Positions 9,523 through 19,527 of a stretch of DNA of 64,000 nt are shown here, piece after piece. The DNA lies in NCBI GenBank assembly GCA_030647435.1, contig JAUSJX010000029.1:62001-126000 (forward strand), given 5' to 3'. Numbering within the stretch: position 1 is the first letter of the stretch; each line of letters starts with the position of its first letter. The notes under the pieces are model-generated. The model was given only the letters and a program-made list of their open reading frames with translations. It ran no database searches and was not told where the DNA came from. The stretch is from Candidatus Rokuibacteriota bacterium (GTDB taxonomy: Bacteria > Methylomirabilota > Methylomirabilia > Rokubacteriales > CSP1-6). The translations under genes and the position numbers were made by a program.

Positions 9523-11390
9523 TGGCCGCCGGCTTCTCTTCCCAGATCCTCGACGAGATCCGCTCCCGGGTGGACATGGTCGAGCTCGTCGGCCAGTCCG
9601 TCAACCTCAAGCGCGCCGGCGAGAACTGGAAGGGCCTCTGCCCCTTCCACACCGAGAAGACACCCTCCTTCACCGTCAATCCGAAGCGCGGCATCTTCCA
9701 CTGCTTCGGCTGCGGCGTGGGCGGCGACGCCTTCGGCTTCCTCATGCGCCAGGACCGCTTGGGCTTCCCCGAGGCGGTGCGGGCCCTGGCCCAGCGCGCG
9801 GGCGTGGAGCTTCCCACCCAGCGGACCCCCGAGACGGACGGCAAGCTCGAGGGTCTCCGCCGCGTCATGGCGCTGGCGGCCCAGTTCTACACGGACGCGC
9901 TCTGGGCCAAGGACGGCGCCAAGGCGCAGGCCTATATCGAAAGCCGCGGCGTGGACCTCGAGGTCGCGCGCCGCTTCGGTCTCGGCTACGCCCCCGACGG
10001 CTGGAACGCGCTCTTGAGCCACATGGCCAAGGAGGGCGTGACCGACGCCGAGCTCGTCTCGGCAGGCTTGGCGCTGCCGCGCCAGAACGCCCCCGGCTTC
10101 TACGACCGCTTCCGCGGGCGCCTCCTCTTCCCCATCCGGGATCTGCAGGCGCGCGTCGTCGCCTTCGGCGGCCGGGCCATGGGCGCCGAGGAGCCCAAGT
10201 ACCTCAACTCCCCCGAGACCCCGCTCTACGTCAAGGGCCAGATGCTCTATGGCCTCGACCTGGCGCGCGAAGGCATGCGCCAGAAGAACCGCGCCGTCGT
10301 CGTCGAGGGTTATCTCGACTGCCTGATGGCCCACCAGCACGGCTTCACCGAGACCGTGGCGGCTCTCGGCACGGCCTTCACCGCCGCGCAGCTCGGCCTC
10401 TTGCGGCGCTACGCCGACGAGGTGGTGAGCGTCTTCGACGCCGACGCGGCGGGGCAGAAGGCCACGAGCCGGCTCGAGGAGATGCTGACCGACGTGATGG
10501 ATCTCCGGAACCTCGGCTGGTCCGTCTCGCGCACGGGCTCCTTCGAGAAGGCGGGCTACTTCCCCATCAAGGTCGCCGTCCTGCCCGAGGGCCACGACCC
10601 CGACAGCCTCCTCCGCGCCGAGGGCGCGCAAGCGCTCCAGTCACGCCTGGACGCCGCCCGGAGCATCCTCGACTTCGTCCTCGAGCGGGCGCTCGGCGAG
10701 GAGGACCTGACGACGCCCCGCGGCCGCTCGACTGCCCACGCGCGCGTGGCGCTCATCCTCTCCCGCGTGCCCAATGCCGAGGAGGCGACCGCGCTGGCCC
10801 GGGAAGCGGCCCGCAAGCTCGGCGTCGACGCCACCCAGCTCTGGATCGAAGCCCAGCAGCTCCAGGGCGCCCGCGCCCGGAAAGGCGGCCAGGATCGCCA
10901 GGCCGGCACGACGGCCGCCCCGGATGGGCCGACCGGTTCGGCCCAGGCCTGGCCCGCCCCCAGCCTCTCGGAGCGCGACCTCCTCCTCATGCTCCTTCAC
11001 ACGGAGGAGGCGCGGACCGGACTTCTGCCGTATCTTGAAGAGGTGCAGATCGTCCATCCGGGGCTGCGGGCGGTCCTGGGCGCGCTCCGGCGGGCGCCCG
11101 AGGGCGTAGCCCCCGAGGGCCTCATGGCCGAGCTGCCCGGGGAGGCGGAGCGGAGCCTCCTGGCCGCGCTTCTCGTCGAACAGCGGGAGTGGAGCGACAT
11201 ACATATTCAGGTAAGGGAGTTGCAGAAGCGGTACGATATTCGGCGGCGGAAACAGCGGATCCGGGAGCTGAGCCTGGCCATCACCGAGGCCCAGGCGACG
11301 GGCGATCCAGCCGTCGCCGGCCTCCAAGCCGAGCTCCGGAGTCTGCAGGATCAGGCCCAGGCCGTCAGGGGCATGGTCACCGGCCGATGA
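9522..11390 (+). CDS. dnaG: DNA primase
   Basis: 622 residues. Synthesises RNA primers for replication. N-terminal zinc-binding CHC2 domain ([30 protein letters not shown]) at residues ~38-65, then the TOPRIM catalytic core: [17 protein letters not shown] (~residue 263, catalytic Glu) and [14 protein letters not shown] (DxD). The C-terminal helicase-binding region is variable, as expected. Start ATG overlaps the mutS2 stop (TGATG). rpoD follows, as in the macromolecular synthesis operon. Confidence 0.98.
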   Translation: MAAGFSSQILDEIRSRVDMVELVGQSVNLKRAGENWKGLCPFHTEKTPSFTVNPKRGIFHCFGCGVGGDAFGFLMRQDRLGFPEAVRALAQRAGVELPTQRTPETDGKLEGLRRVMALAAQFYTDALWAKDGAKAQAYIESRGVDLEVARRFGLGYAPDGWNALLSHMAKEGVTDAELVSAGLALPRQNAPGFYDRFRGRLLFPIRDLQARVVAFGGRAMGAEEPKYLNSPETPLYVKGQMLYGLDLAREGMRQKNRAVVVEGYLDCLMAHQHGFTETVAALGTAFTAAQLGLLRRYADEVVSVFDADAAGQKATSRLEEMLTDVMDLRNLGWSVSRTGSFEKAGYFPIKVAVLPEGHDPDSLLRAEGAQALQSRLDAARSILDFVLERALGEEDLTTPRGRSTAHARVALILSRVPNAEEATALAREAARKLGVDATQLWIEAQQLQGARARKGGQDRQAGTTAAPDGPTGSAQAWPAPSLSERDLLLMLLHTEEARTGLLPYLEEVQIVHPGLRAVLGALRRAPEGVAPEGLMAELPGEAERSLLAALLVEQREWSDIHIQVRELQKRYDIRRRKQRIRELSLAITEAQATGDPAVAGLQAELRSLQDQAQAVRGMVTGR

Positions 11391-11422
11391 ACCCGCACCC
11401 CCCATCAGGAGAGCCGACGAGC

Positions 11423-13222
<1,800 letters not shown>

Positions 13223-13245
13223 TCGGTGCTATGATCGCCAACCGC

Positions 13246-13321
13246 GGGCCCATAGCTCAATTGGCAGAGCCCCCGGCTCATAACCGGTTCGGTCTTGGTT
13301 CGAGTCCAAGTGGGCCCACCA
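13246..13321 (+). tRNA. tRNA with CAT anticodon (elongator Met or Ile2)
   Basis: 76-nt cloverleaf; GGGCCCA (13246-13252) pairs with TGGGCCC (13311-13317), followed by A and an encoded CCA. The anticodon loop CTCATAA gives CAT. The acceptor lacks the C1-A72 mismatch and the GGG/CCC anticodon pairs of an initiator. Sequence alone does not separate elongator Met from lysidine-modified Ile2. Located right after rpoD. Confidence 0.9.
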
Positions 13322-13340
13322 TTTCAGAAGGAGCAGGGGC

Positions 13341-13390
13341 CGCAGTTCGAGCTGAGACACGAGGAGAGTGGCGAGGCGAGTGCTGAGATA
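13341..13390. repeat. TTCGAGCYGAA-type dispersed repeat after tRNA-Met
   Basis: CAGTTCGAGCTGAGACACGA followed by GAGGCGAGTGCTGA, closely matching the third copy after tRNA-Gln. As there, the element sits between a tRNA 3' end and a start codon: its end touches the ATG of the next gene. Confidence 0.75.
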
Positions 13391-14098
13391 ATGGACGGGC
13401 AGCTCAAGACGCTCATAGATCTGCAGGGCGTGGACACCCGCATCGCCGCGCTCGAGGCCGAGGCGGCCCTCCTGCCCAGAGAGATCGCCGCCATCCACGC
13501 CGCCGTCCAGGCCCTGAAGCAGGAATTCGACGCGGGCAAGACGCGCCTCGACGCCGCCAAGAAGGACCAGCGCGTGCGCGAGAAGGACCTCGAGGTCGTC
13601 CAGGCCAAGCGCTCCAAGACCGAGGGGCGCCTGTACGAGGTCAAGACCAACAAGGAGTACTCCGCGGTCCTGGCCGAGATCGAGGACATCAAGCAGGAGA
13701 AGGGCCGGGTCGAGGAGGAGATCCTCGTTCTGATGGAGAGTCAGGAACGCCTGGCCGCCGACATCAAGGACGCCGAGTCGCGCTTCAAGATTCGCGAGAC
13801 GCAGGGCAAGCAGGAGGAGGCCGCGTTTCAGGAAAAGCTCCGCGCCGTCGAGGCCGACCTGGCCCTGGTCCGCACCGAGCGCGCTGAGCTGGCCCGCCAG
13901 CTGCCCCCGGCCGTGTTGGCCGACTACGACAAGCTGCTCAAGGCGCGCGGCGGCCTCGCCCTCGCGCAGGTGATCAAGCCGAACCTCTGCGGCGGGTGCC
14001 GCATGACCGTCACCCCCCAGCGGCTCCAGGAATTGCGCGCCCAGACCGCGCCCCTTCCCTGCGAGTCCTGCGGCCGCTACCTCTACTGGCTCGCCTGA
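13391..14098 (+). CDS. Coiled-coil protein with C4 zinc ribbon (DUF164/CdsZ-like)
   Basis: 235 residues from ATG 13391. Residues ~10-180 form a long antiparallel coiled coil rich in Glu/Lys/Arg; residues ~195-232 carry a zinc ribbon with CGGC and CESCG. This architecture defines the DUF164/zf-RING_7 family, whose members bind nucleic acid-associated partners but have no settled bacterial enzymatic role. The frame extends upstream to 13295, but that part is repeat and tRNA sequence. It is followed by rnhA after a palindromic repeat. Confidence 0.85.
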   Translation: MDGQLKTLIDLQGVDTRIAALEAEAALLPREIAAIHAAVQALKQEFDAGKTRLDAAKKDQRVREKDLEVVQAKRSKTEGRLYEVKTNKEYSAVLAEIEDIKQEKGRVEEEILVLMESQERLAADIKDAESRFKIRETQGKQEEAAFQEKLRAVEADLALVRTERAELARQLPPAVLADYDKLLKARGGLALAQVIKPNLCGGCRMTVTPQRLQELRAQTAPLPCESCGRYLYWLA

Positions 14099-14120
14099 CC
14101 GATTCCCCTCTCCGAGTCCT

Positions 14121-14150
14121 CCCTCTCCCCTCTGGGGAGAGGGTAGGGTG
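14121..14150. repeat. GC-rich extragenic palindrome
   Basis: CCCTCTCCCC-TCT-GGGGAGAGGG followed by TAGGGTG. It belongs to the same palindromic family as 9149-9213, 16715-16749, 47780-47850 and 50875-50938. It ends one base before the rnhA ATG and could form a hairpin in the mRNA leader. Confidence 0.85.
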
Positions 14151-14151
14151 A

Positions 14152-14601
14152 ATGTCCATGACCTCCCCCTCCGTCGTCAGCATCTACACCGACGGAGCCT
14201 GCAGCGGCAACCCGGGCCCCGGCGGCTGGGGCGCCATCGTGATCGACGGCGGCCGCGAGATTGAGCTCTCGGGCGGCGAGTCTCCCACGACCAACCAGCG
14301 CATGGAGCTCGCGGGCCCGATCGAAGGCCTGCGCGCGCTTGCGGGCCGCCGCGTCGTCGCGATCTACAGCGACAGCGCCTACGTAGTCAACTGCTTCCGC
14401 GACAAGTGGTATGTCCGCTGGCGGCAGAACGGCTGGCGCAACGCCCAGAAGAAGCCCGTGGAGAACCGCGATCTCTGGGAGGCGCTCCTGGCCGAGGTCG
14501 AGCGCCACGACGTCGTCTGGCACAAGGTCGCGGGCCACAGCGGCCACGAGATGAACGATCGCGCCGACGCGCTCGCCCGCTCGGCGATCCCGCCGCGCTG
14601 A
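14152..14601 (+). CDS. rnhA: Ribonuclease HI
   Basis: 149 residues. Degrades the RNA strand of RNA-DNA hybrids. Catalytic carboxylates are visible: Asp in YTDGACSGNPGPGGWG, Glu in QRMELAG, Asp in YSDSAYV and the last Asp in MNDRADALA, with the conserved His in GHSGHEMN. Two candidate ATGs (14152, 14158) differ by two residues. Confidence 0.97.
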   Translation: MSMTSPSVVSIYTDGACSGNPGPGGWGAIVIDGGREIELSGGESPTTNQRMELAGPIEGLRALAGRRVVAIYSDSAYVVNCFRDKWYVRWRQNGWRNAQKKPVENRDLWEALLAEVERHDVVWHKVAGHSGHEMNDRADALARSAIPPR

Positions 14602-14658
14602 GGCGTATCCGGGAGTGGACATTGACTCCACGATCGGCCCAGCGTTAGTCTGCTTCCC

Positions 14659-15240
14659 ATGAGCGAATCCGTTGTTCGCACACGCCGGTGGAGCCGTCTC
14701 GAGTATGACCGGCTAATCGAAGAGGGTGTCTTCCAGCCCGGCGAGCGCCTCGAGCTGCTGGCCGGGCAGCTGGTAGTCCGCGAGCCCCAGGGAACGCCGC
14801 ACGCCACGGGGATCCGGCTGGTCACGCGCGCCCTGCGTGAAGTGTTCGCAGACGACAGGTGGATCGTGGACATGCAGCTCCCCGTGGCCCTCGACAAAGA
14901 ATCCGAGCCGGAGCCGGACGTCACGGTGACCGCCGGCGACCCGCGGGATTTTCTGCCGTCACACCCGGCCCGGCCGGTGCTCGTCGTCGAGGTCGCCGAG
15001 GCGAGTCTTGCGCTCGATCGCGAGGAGAAGGGCGGCCTGTACGCGCGCGCTCACGTGCCCGAGTACTGGATCCTGAACCTTCGTGATCGCGTGCTCGAGG
15101 TCTATCGAGAACCGCATCCCGATCCCTCCGCTCCCCAGGCCTGGGCCTACCGCTCGCGCCAGAGCCTGGCCGCCGGAGAGCACGTCACGCCGTCCGCCGC
15201 GCCCACGGCGCGCATCGCCGTCGCCGACCTCCTGCCATGA
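14659..15240 (+). CDS. Uma2 family (DUF820) PD-(D/E)XK nuclease-like protein, copy 1
   Basis: 193 residues. The Uma2 restriction-endonuclease-like fold is indicated by the start region RRWSRLEYDRLIEEGVFQPG, the acidic EPEPDVTV, LVVEVAEASLALDREEKGGLYARA and PEYWILNL. The expected PD-(D/E)XK residues are the Asp in EPDV, the Glu in VEVAE and the following Lys. Physiological role of the family is unknown. Its stop overlaps the ATG of a paralogue (ATGA), so the pair is a tandem duplication with coupled translation. Confidence 0.88.
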   Translation: MSESVVRTRRWSRLEYDRLIEEGVFQPGERLELLAGQLVVREPQGTPHATGIRLVTRALREVFADDRWIVDMQLPVALDKESEPEPDVTVTAGDPRDFLPSHPARPVLVVEVAEASLALDREEKGGLYARAHVPEYWILNLRDRVLEVYREPHPDPSAPQAWAYRSRQSLAAGEHVTPSAAPTARIAVADLLP

Positions 15241-15812
15241 GCGAGTCGGCGGTGCGACCGCGTCGTTGGACCCGCGTCGAGTACGACAAGCTGATCGAGA
15301 CCGGGTTCCTCGGCCCGGGCGACAAGGTGGAGCTCCTTGGCGGCCATCTCTGCGTCAGCGAACCCCAGAACAGTCCCCACGCGAGGGCGATCTCTCTCGG
15401 CCTCGAGGCCATACAGCGGGCTCTGGTGCCGGGCTGGCACGTGCGCGTCCAGTTGCCCATCGCGCTCGACGACGAGTCCGAGCCCGAGCCGGACTTGGCG
15501 GTAGTCTCGGGCGGACCACGCGACTATGCGGATCATCCGTCCAGACCTGCGCTGGTCGTCGAAGTCGCAGACTCGAGCCTGGCGCTCGACCGCGAGCACA
15601 AGGGCAGTCTCTACGCGCGCGCGCGTCTGCCAGAGTACTGGATCGTGAATCTCGTGGACCGGGTCCTCGAGGTCCACCGTGAGCCCGGCCCAGACGCCGG
15701 GGCGCAGTACGGCTGGGCCTACCGCGTGCTGCTAACGCTCGGGCCCGACGAGCACGTCACGCCCCTTGCCGCGCCGTCGGCCCGCATCGCCGTCGCCGAC
15801 TTCCTGCCGTAG
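15237..15812 (+). CDS. Uma2 family (DUF820) PD-(D/E)XK nuclease-like protein, copy 2
   Basis: 191 residues, clearly paralogous to the gene before it (RRWTRVEYDKLIETGFLGPG, EPEPDLAV, LVVEVADSSLALDREHKGSLYARA, PEYWIVNL). The nuclease-like acidic residues are retained, so both copies may be active. The ATG lies inside the stop of copy 1. The two proteins diverge substantially, so the duplication is not recent. Confidence 0.88.
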   Translation: MSESAVRPRRWTRVEYDKLIETGFLGPGDKVELLGGHLCVSEPQNSPHARAISLGLEAIQRALVPGWHVRVQLPIALDDESEPEPDLAVVSGGPRDYADHPSRPALVVEVADSSLALDREHKGSLYARARLPEYWIVNLVDRVLEVHREPGPDAGAQYGWAYRVLLTLGPDEHVTPLAAPSARIAVADFLP

Positions 15813-15838
15813 CGGCGCCCCGGGGCCGGGCCCCGCCC

Positions 15839-16740
15839 ATGACGCTCTCGAGTCTGCATCGCGAGTTCCTTCGTCACTGCGAGGTCGAGAAGCGCTTGGC
15901 CCCGCAGACCATCACCGCCTATCGCAGCGACTTTGCCCAGTTTCTCGGCTACCTGCTCGATGGACGCCCAGGCCCGGCGCGCCGGGATAGTCTGCGGGCC
16001 TGCACGACGGCGGGCCTCCGCGATTACCAGCGTCACATGGCCACCCAGCGGTGGCGCACCAACACCCTGCGCCGGCGACTGGTCGAGCTAGGCTGTTTCG
16101 GCAGCTGGCTGGTCGACCGCGGCTACCTCAAGCGCAATCCCGTCCGCGCGCTCACGGTGCCGAAGCGCGAGCGCCATCTACCCCGAGTGCTCGAGTGGAG
16201 CCAGGCCGAAGCCGCCGTCGCCGGCGAGCCCAACCCCCGCGATCGCGCCATCCTGGCGCTCCTGGCCTTCGCGGGACTCCGCCGCGCCGAGGTGATGGCG
16301 GCCAGCACGGGCGACTACTCGCGGGAGTCACGCAGTCTGCGGGTTCGTGGCAAAGGGAGCAAGGATCGCGTCGTGCCGCTCCATGCCGTCGCCGTAGGGG
16401 CGCTGGAGACCTATCTCGCCGCGCGGGGGCCGTTGGACGCCCGCGATCCACTCTTCGTGTCCTGGCGCGGGCGGATCGGCAAGCGGCCCATCATCAATGC
16501 CGTGGCGCGCGCCGGCCGTCGTCTCGGCATCCGGCTCCACCCGCATCTCTTCCCCACACCTTCGCGACCGAGCTCCTCAACCGCCGCGCTGACCTCCGCG
16601 TCATCCAGACGCTCCTCGGGCACGAGTCGCTCGAGACGACCGAGGTCTACACGCACGTCAGCCCTGGCCGGCGCCGCGAGGCGATCGATCTCCTAGGTGT
16701 CCCCCTCGATAGGTCCCTCTCCCCTCAGGGGAGAGGGTAG
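15839..16740 (+). pseudogene. Tyrosine recombinase (XerC/D-like), single-base frameshift
   Basis: The first frame (15839-~16553) encodes the SAM-like N-domain (LAPQTITAYRSDFAQFLGYL) and the catalytic domain up to GLRRAEV (Arg I) and RGKGSKDR (beta-hairpin Lys). The next frame continues with [20 protein letters not shown] and [16 protein letters not shown] (His and Tyr nucleophile) to TAG at 16738. Adding one G between 16553 and 16554 restores [15 protein letters not shown], including the HxxR motif, so the lesion is one deleted base. As read, the product would lack Arg II and the Tyr and be inactive. The last residues are encoded by an extragenic palindrome. Sequencing error cannot be excluded. 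It sits just before rnpB, next to a probable integration site. Confidence 0.8.
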
Positions 16741-16749
16741 GGTGAGGGG
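16715..16749. repeat. GC-rich extragenic palindrome at the recombinase 3' end
   Basis: CCCTCTCCCC-TCA-GGGGAGAGGG then TAGGGTGAGGGG. The TAG in the right-hand flank provides the stop codon of the frameshifted recombinase reading frame, so the repeat has been partly absorbed into coding sequence. Confidence 0.85.
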
Positions 16750-16760
16750 TGGTCACGCGG

Positions 16761-16769
16761 TGCTATACT
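16761..16769 (+). promoter_or_regulatory. Possible extended -10 of rnpB
   Basis: TGCTATACT reads as an extended -10 (TGn-TATACT) about 30 bases upstream of the P1 helix of RNase P RNA. No convincing -35 is seen at the right distance. Confidence 0.4.
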
Positions 16770-16798
16770 TCCTCTCGCTTCCACACGCTCTTTGATTC

Positions 16799-17198
16799 GC
16801 ACCAGAGAAGGCTGGACGGTCGCCGGCGCGGGGCAACTCGCGCGGGAGGAAAGTCCGGGCTCCGCAGGGCAGGGTGCTGGCTAACGGCCAGGGGGGGCAA
16901 CCCCACGGACCAGTGCCACAGAAAACAAACCGCCGTCCGGCAACGGGCGGTAAGGGTGAAACGGTGAGGTAAGAGCTCACCAGCGGCGCGGGTGACCGCG
17001 CCGGCTCGGTAAACCCCACCCGGAGCAAGGCCCAATAGGAGAGCGATCCGGTCCGCAAGGACTGGTGAAGCGCGGCCCGCGTGGCGCTCTCGGGTATGGC
17101 CGCTGGAGGCGCCGGGCAACCGGCGTCCTAGAGAAATGACCGTCTCCTCGGGCTCACGCCCGGGTGACAGGACCCGGCTTACAGGCCCTCTCTGGTGC
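16799..17198 (+). ncRNA. rnpB: RNase P RNA, bacterial type A
   Basis: Catalytic RNA that matures tRNA 5' ends. Conserved blocks are all present: GAGGAAAGTCCGGGCTCC (CR-I region), CCACAGAAAACAAACCGCC, GGTAAGGGTGAAACGGTGAGGTAAGAGCTC (split motif), TAAACCCCACCCGGAGCAAG, GCCCAATAGG, and GACAGGACCCGGCTTACAGGC near the 3' end. Helix P1 is formed by 16799-16812 and 17185-17198 with 13 of 14 pairs, which sets the ends. About 400 nt. Its last 26 bases are part of a 33-base sequence repeated at 26908-26940. Confidence 0.95.
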
Positions 17199-17205
17199 GA
17201 TTTAT
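17173..17205 (+). repeat. Direct repeat, left copy (candidate attL in rnpB 3' end)
   Basis: CCCGGCTTACAGGCCC plus five bases plus GGTGCGATTTAT. The same sequence with two substitutions lies at 26908-26940 in the same orientation. This copy preserves the rnpB P1 helix; the distant copy would break two more pairs. Confidence 0.75.
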
Positions 17206-17242
17206 ATGTTGCGCGCACGTAGCCTCTAAGAATTATGTGCAC

Positions 17243-19359
17243 TCCCCCTAGCCTGGATTTCCACGGACCGGAATTCGCCTAAGATTCAGGCTCATCGCCG
17301 CCAGTGTCTCACGTCGTCAATCGAAGCGGCACTCCGTTCCACCAGGGAACCTTTACGGGCTTATTGAGCCGGCCCGAGGCGATCACGATGGGCAGATGGG
17401 CGCGGCGATGGAACTGCACGATGACCTCGGTCTTTGTCACCTCCACGGTCGCGGGCATGTCGATGAGGTCGCGGAAGATCTGACGTGCCTGGGCGTCCGC
17501 GTAGCCCCGCATCGTGCGGGCAAGGAGGCGGTAGAGGCCACTGGCGATCACCAGCAGGGCCATGTCAAAGTCCACCTTGAGGCCCACCGCGGACGACAGG
17601 GCGTCCAGGTGGAAGAAGCGCACGGCGTCGGACAGCGCGTTCTCGATGAGCATGCGCTGCGCGTAGCGCGTGATCACCGCGGCGGCCCCCCGGCGGTCGT
17701 TCGTTACGAGGATTGTCGCGTCGTCGTGACCCAAGTCCTCAATGAACATCTGGCGGAAGGTATGGTCCTTCACCAGCTCGACGGGCTGCTCAACGACGCG
17801 GGGGAACCGGTACTTCCGGGTCGGCACATCCAATTCGACGGTGCGCCACGCGGAGCGAGGGACGAGCGCGATCTCCTTGCGGAGCCGGGGGGACCGGCGG
17901 CGCAGGGTGATGAACGTGATCCCCAGGGCATCCAGCCGCCCCAAGTTGCCGTAGGTCGTCAGGCGGGAGTCGAACACGAGGTGCCGGGGCCGGTCCCCGT
18001 GGGTGCGCGTCCAGAAGTCAATGAAGCGGAAGATCTCCTCCGTCTCGTCACCCTTGCGGAGGTCCGCATTGGCGTAGCAGAAGGCGTGCCCCTCAGCATC
18101 CTGGGCCAAGAAGGTGAGCACACTCTTCTGCTGCCGGCTGCGCATCGACACGTAGTGGCGCTCGATGACGGGATGCTCCCCGTAGTACGGGACGGAGTGG
18201 AAGTCGAGATTGAAGGAGCGGCCGGGCCAGAGGCGGGCCTCCCCGCCGGGTTCCTGCCAGGCGGCCAAGAGCTTGGTGGTCATCGCGTGATCGATCCGCG
18301 ACGAGTACTCCGCGAGGTAGCTCCGCTTGGGGATGGCGTTGAGCCCAGCGAAGAGCGCCAAGCCCTCATCGGCCACGAGCGCCATGATGTGACTCTTGCG
18401 CTCGATCGACCAGAGCTTGAGGGCCAGGGCCGCCCGCAGCGCGTGGGGGGCAGGAATCATCTTCGAGCCGGGCAGCCGCGCGGCCTGGGCCATCTCGGTG
18501 AGGTGGAGGCGAATGAGCTCCGGGACGAACAGGAACAAGCCCCCGCAGCGGGTCTGGAACCGCCGGGGGGCCAGGGAGAACGCGCGCGCATCGGCCACGG
18601 GCTCGACCGTCGGATGCGGTCGGGCCGGACGTTCCTCGTCCAAGCGGCGCGGCAGGGCCGCGAACCCCTCGGCTTTGAGCACCTCCCGCACCGCCGTCGG
18701 GCTGAGAGGGAGCTTGCGTTCCTTGAGGGCCTCGCTGATCTCGTAGATCGAGTAGTTCCGCTTGCGCAAGGCGATGATGGACTCTCGAGCGGCGGACTTC
18801 TTGGGCTGGGCGCGGGGCCCGGGCCGCGGGGAGGCAAAGAAGACGGGCGCGGCCTGGCGCCGGAAGTGATGGCACATCACATGGAAGGCGCCCGGCGAGT
18901 ACCCGAAGTCCCGGGCTGCCTCGGCGGCGGGCCGCTCGTCGACGTAGTACGCGCGCAGGGCCTCGTACTGGCGCTGCTTGGGCGACGTGGCGTGCAGGAA
19001 GAAGCGCTTGCAGGTGCTTAGATTCTTCGGTGCACCCAACGGCATAATACATGAGTACTACATACCATCTCTGGGGCCAAGCAATAAATCGGCCCCCAAC
19101 CGGTGGTTGCCCGAGATACGAGGCGGAACGGCGAAGACTCACTGCCCCAGCGCCACAGGACGCCGTGAAGCTCCGGCAATCAAAGACCATAGAAATAGGA
19201 CGGATCAGTGCACAAATATGCTAAGACACCGATCGAGGCGGGTCGGCTAGGTTGCCCAGATCTCGAAGGGAGGAAGCATCCACAGAACGCTGGTGACGCC
19301 GAGTTTGACTCCGGTTCGCTTAGGGAGTTACGCTTCTGTGGAAATCCAGGCTAGGGGGA
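17243..19359. mobile_element. Complete insertion sequence with 22-bp terminal inverted repeats
   Basis: Left end TCCCCCTAGCCTGGATTTCC (17243, plus AC) and right end 19338-19359 are perfect inverted repeats of 22 bp; similarity continues imperfectly inwards. They enclose one transposase gene on the - strand. About 2117 bp. No clear target-site duplication is visible in the flanks (GTGCAC on the left, TGTAAC on the right). Confidence 0.85.
17309..19045 (-). CDS. IS4-superfamily-like DDE transposase
   Basis: 578 residues. The N-terminal ~130 residues contain helix-turn-helix segments (ERPAAEAARDFGYSPGAF, then IALRKRNYSIYEISEALKER). The RNase H-like core supplies candidate DDE residues: Asp in FNLDFHSVPYYGE, Asp in LVFDSRLTTYGNL and Glu in YAQRMLIENALSDAV, the last resembling the Y-R-E signature of IS4-type enzymes. 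It is full-length and inside intact terminal repeats, so probably active or recently so. Family assignment within the IS4 superfamily is uncertain. Confidence 0.82.
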   Translation of the reverse strand: MPLGAPKNLSTCKRFFLHATSPKQRQYEALRAYYVDERPAAEAARDFGYSPGAFHVMCHHFRRQAAPVFFASPRPGPRAQPKKSAARESIIALRKRNYSIYEISEALKERKLPLSPTAVREVLKAEGFAALPRRLDEERPARPHPTVEPVADARAFSLAPRRFQTRCGGLFLFVPELIRLHLTEMAQAARLPGSKMIPAPHALRAALALKLWSIERKSHIMALVADEGLALFAGLNAIPKRSYLAEYSSRIDHAMTTKLLAAWQEPGGEARLWPGRSFNLDFHSVPYYGEHPVIERHYVSMRSRQQKSVLTFLAQDAEGHAFCYANADLRKGDETEEIFRFIDFWTRTHGDRPRHLVFDSRLTTYGNLGRLDALGITFITLRRRSPRLRKEIALVPRSAWRTVELDVPTRKYRFPRVVEQPVELVKDHTFRQMFIEDLGHDDATILVTNDRRGAAAVITRYAQRMLIENALSDAVRFFHLDALSSAVGLKVDFDMALLVIASGLYRLLARTMRGYADAQARQIFRDLIDMPATVEVTKTEVIVQFHRRAHLPIVIASGRLNKPVKVPWWNGVPLRLTT

Positions 19360-19527
19360 TGTAACCACCCGGCGCGAACTGCTCCCTTCCAACACCTGAA
19401 TCGCCTGCACGATTTCAGGTGAACGACCCTTAGTGACATCTCCGCCCATCCACTGGAACTGCTCCAGCGCTCCTAAACGACATCAGGAGACGCTAGCCGC
19501 CACGGACACCCGCGAAGGACCCGGGTC
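19046..19527. other. Non-coding right part of the IS and its flank
   Basis: 19046-19337 is an unusually long leader between the transposase start and the IS right end; I see no gene in it. 19360-19527, outside the IS, holds a - strand open frame containing SPEIVQAIQVLEGSS that runs into the IS end and stops there. It may be the tail of a gene cut by the IS, but I cannot identify it. Confidence 0.4.

Noticed and set aside
16763-17242. 159-codon - strand ORF over rnpB
   Set aside because: RNase P RNA is unambiguous here; antisense ORFs across rnpB are known spurious calls.
17396-19021. 541-codon + strand frame opposite the transposase
   Set aside because: Shadow frame; the - strand frame has clear DDE transposase motifs inside perfect terminal repeats.
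17237-19365. Target-site duplication of the IS
   Set aside because: Flanks (GTGCAC and TGTAAC) do not match convincingly, so none is claimed.
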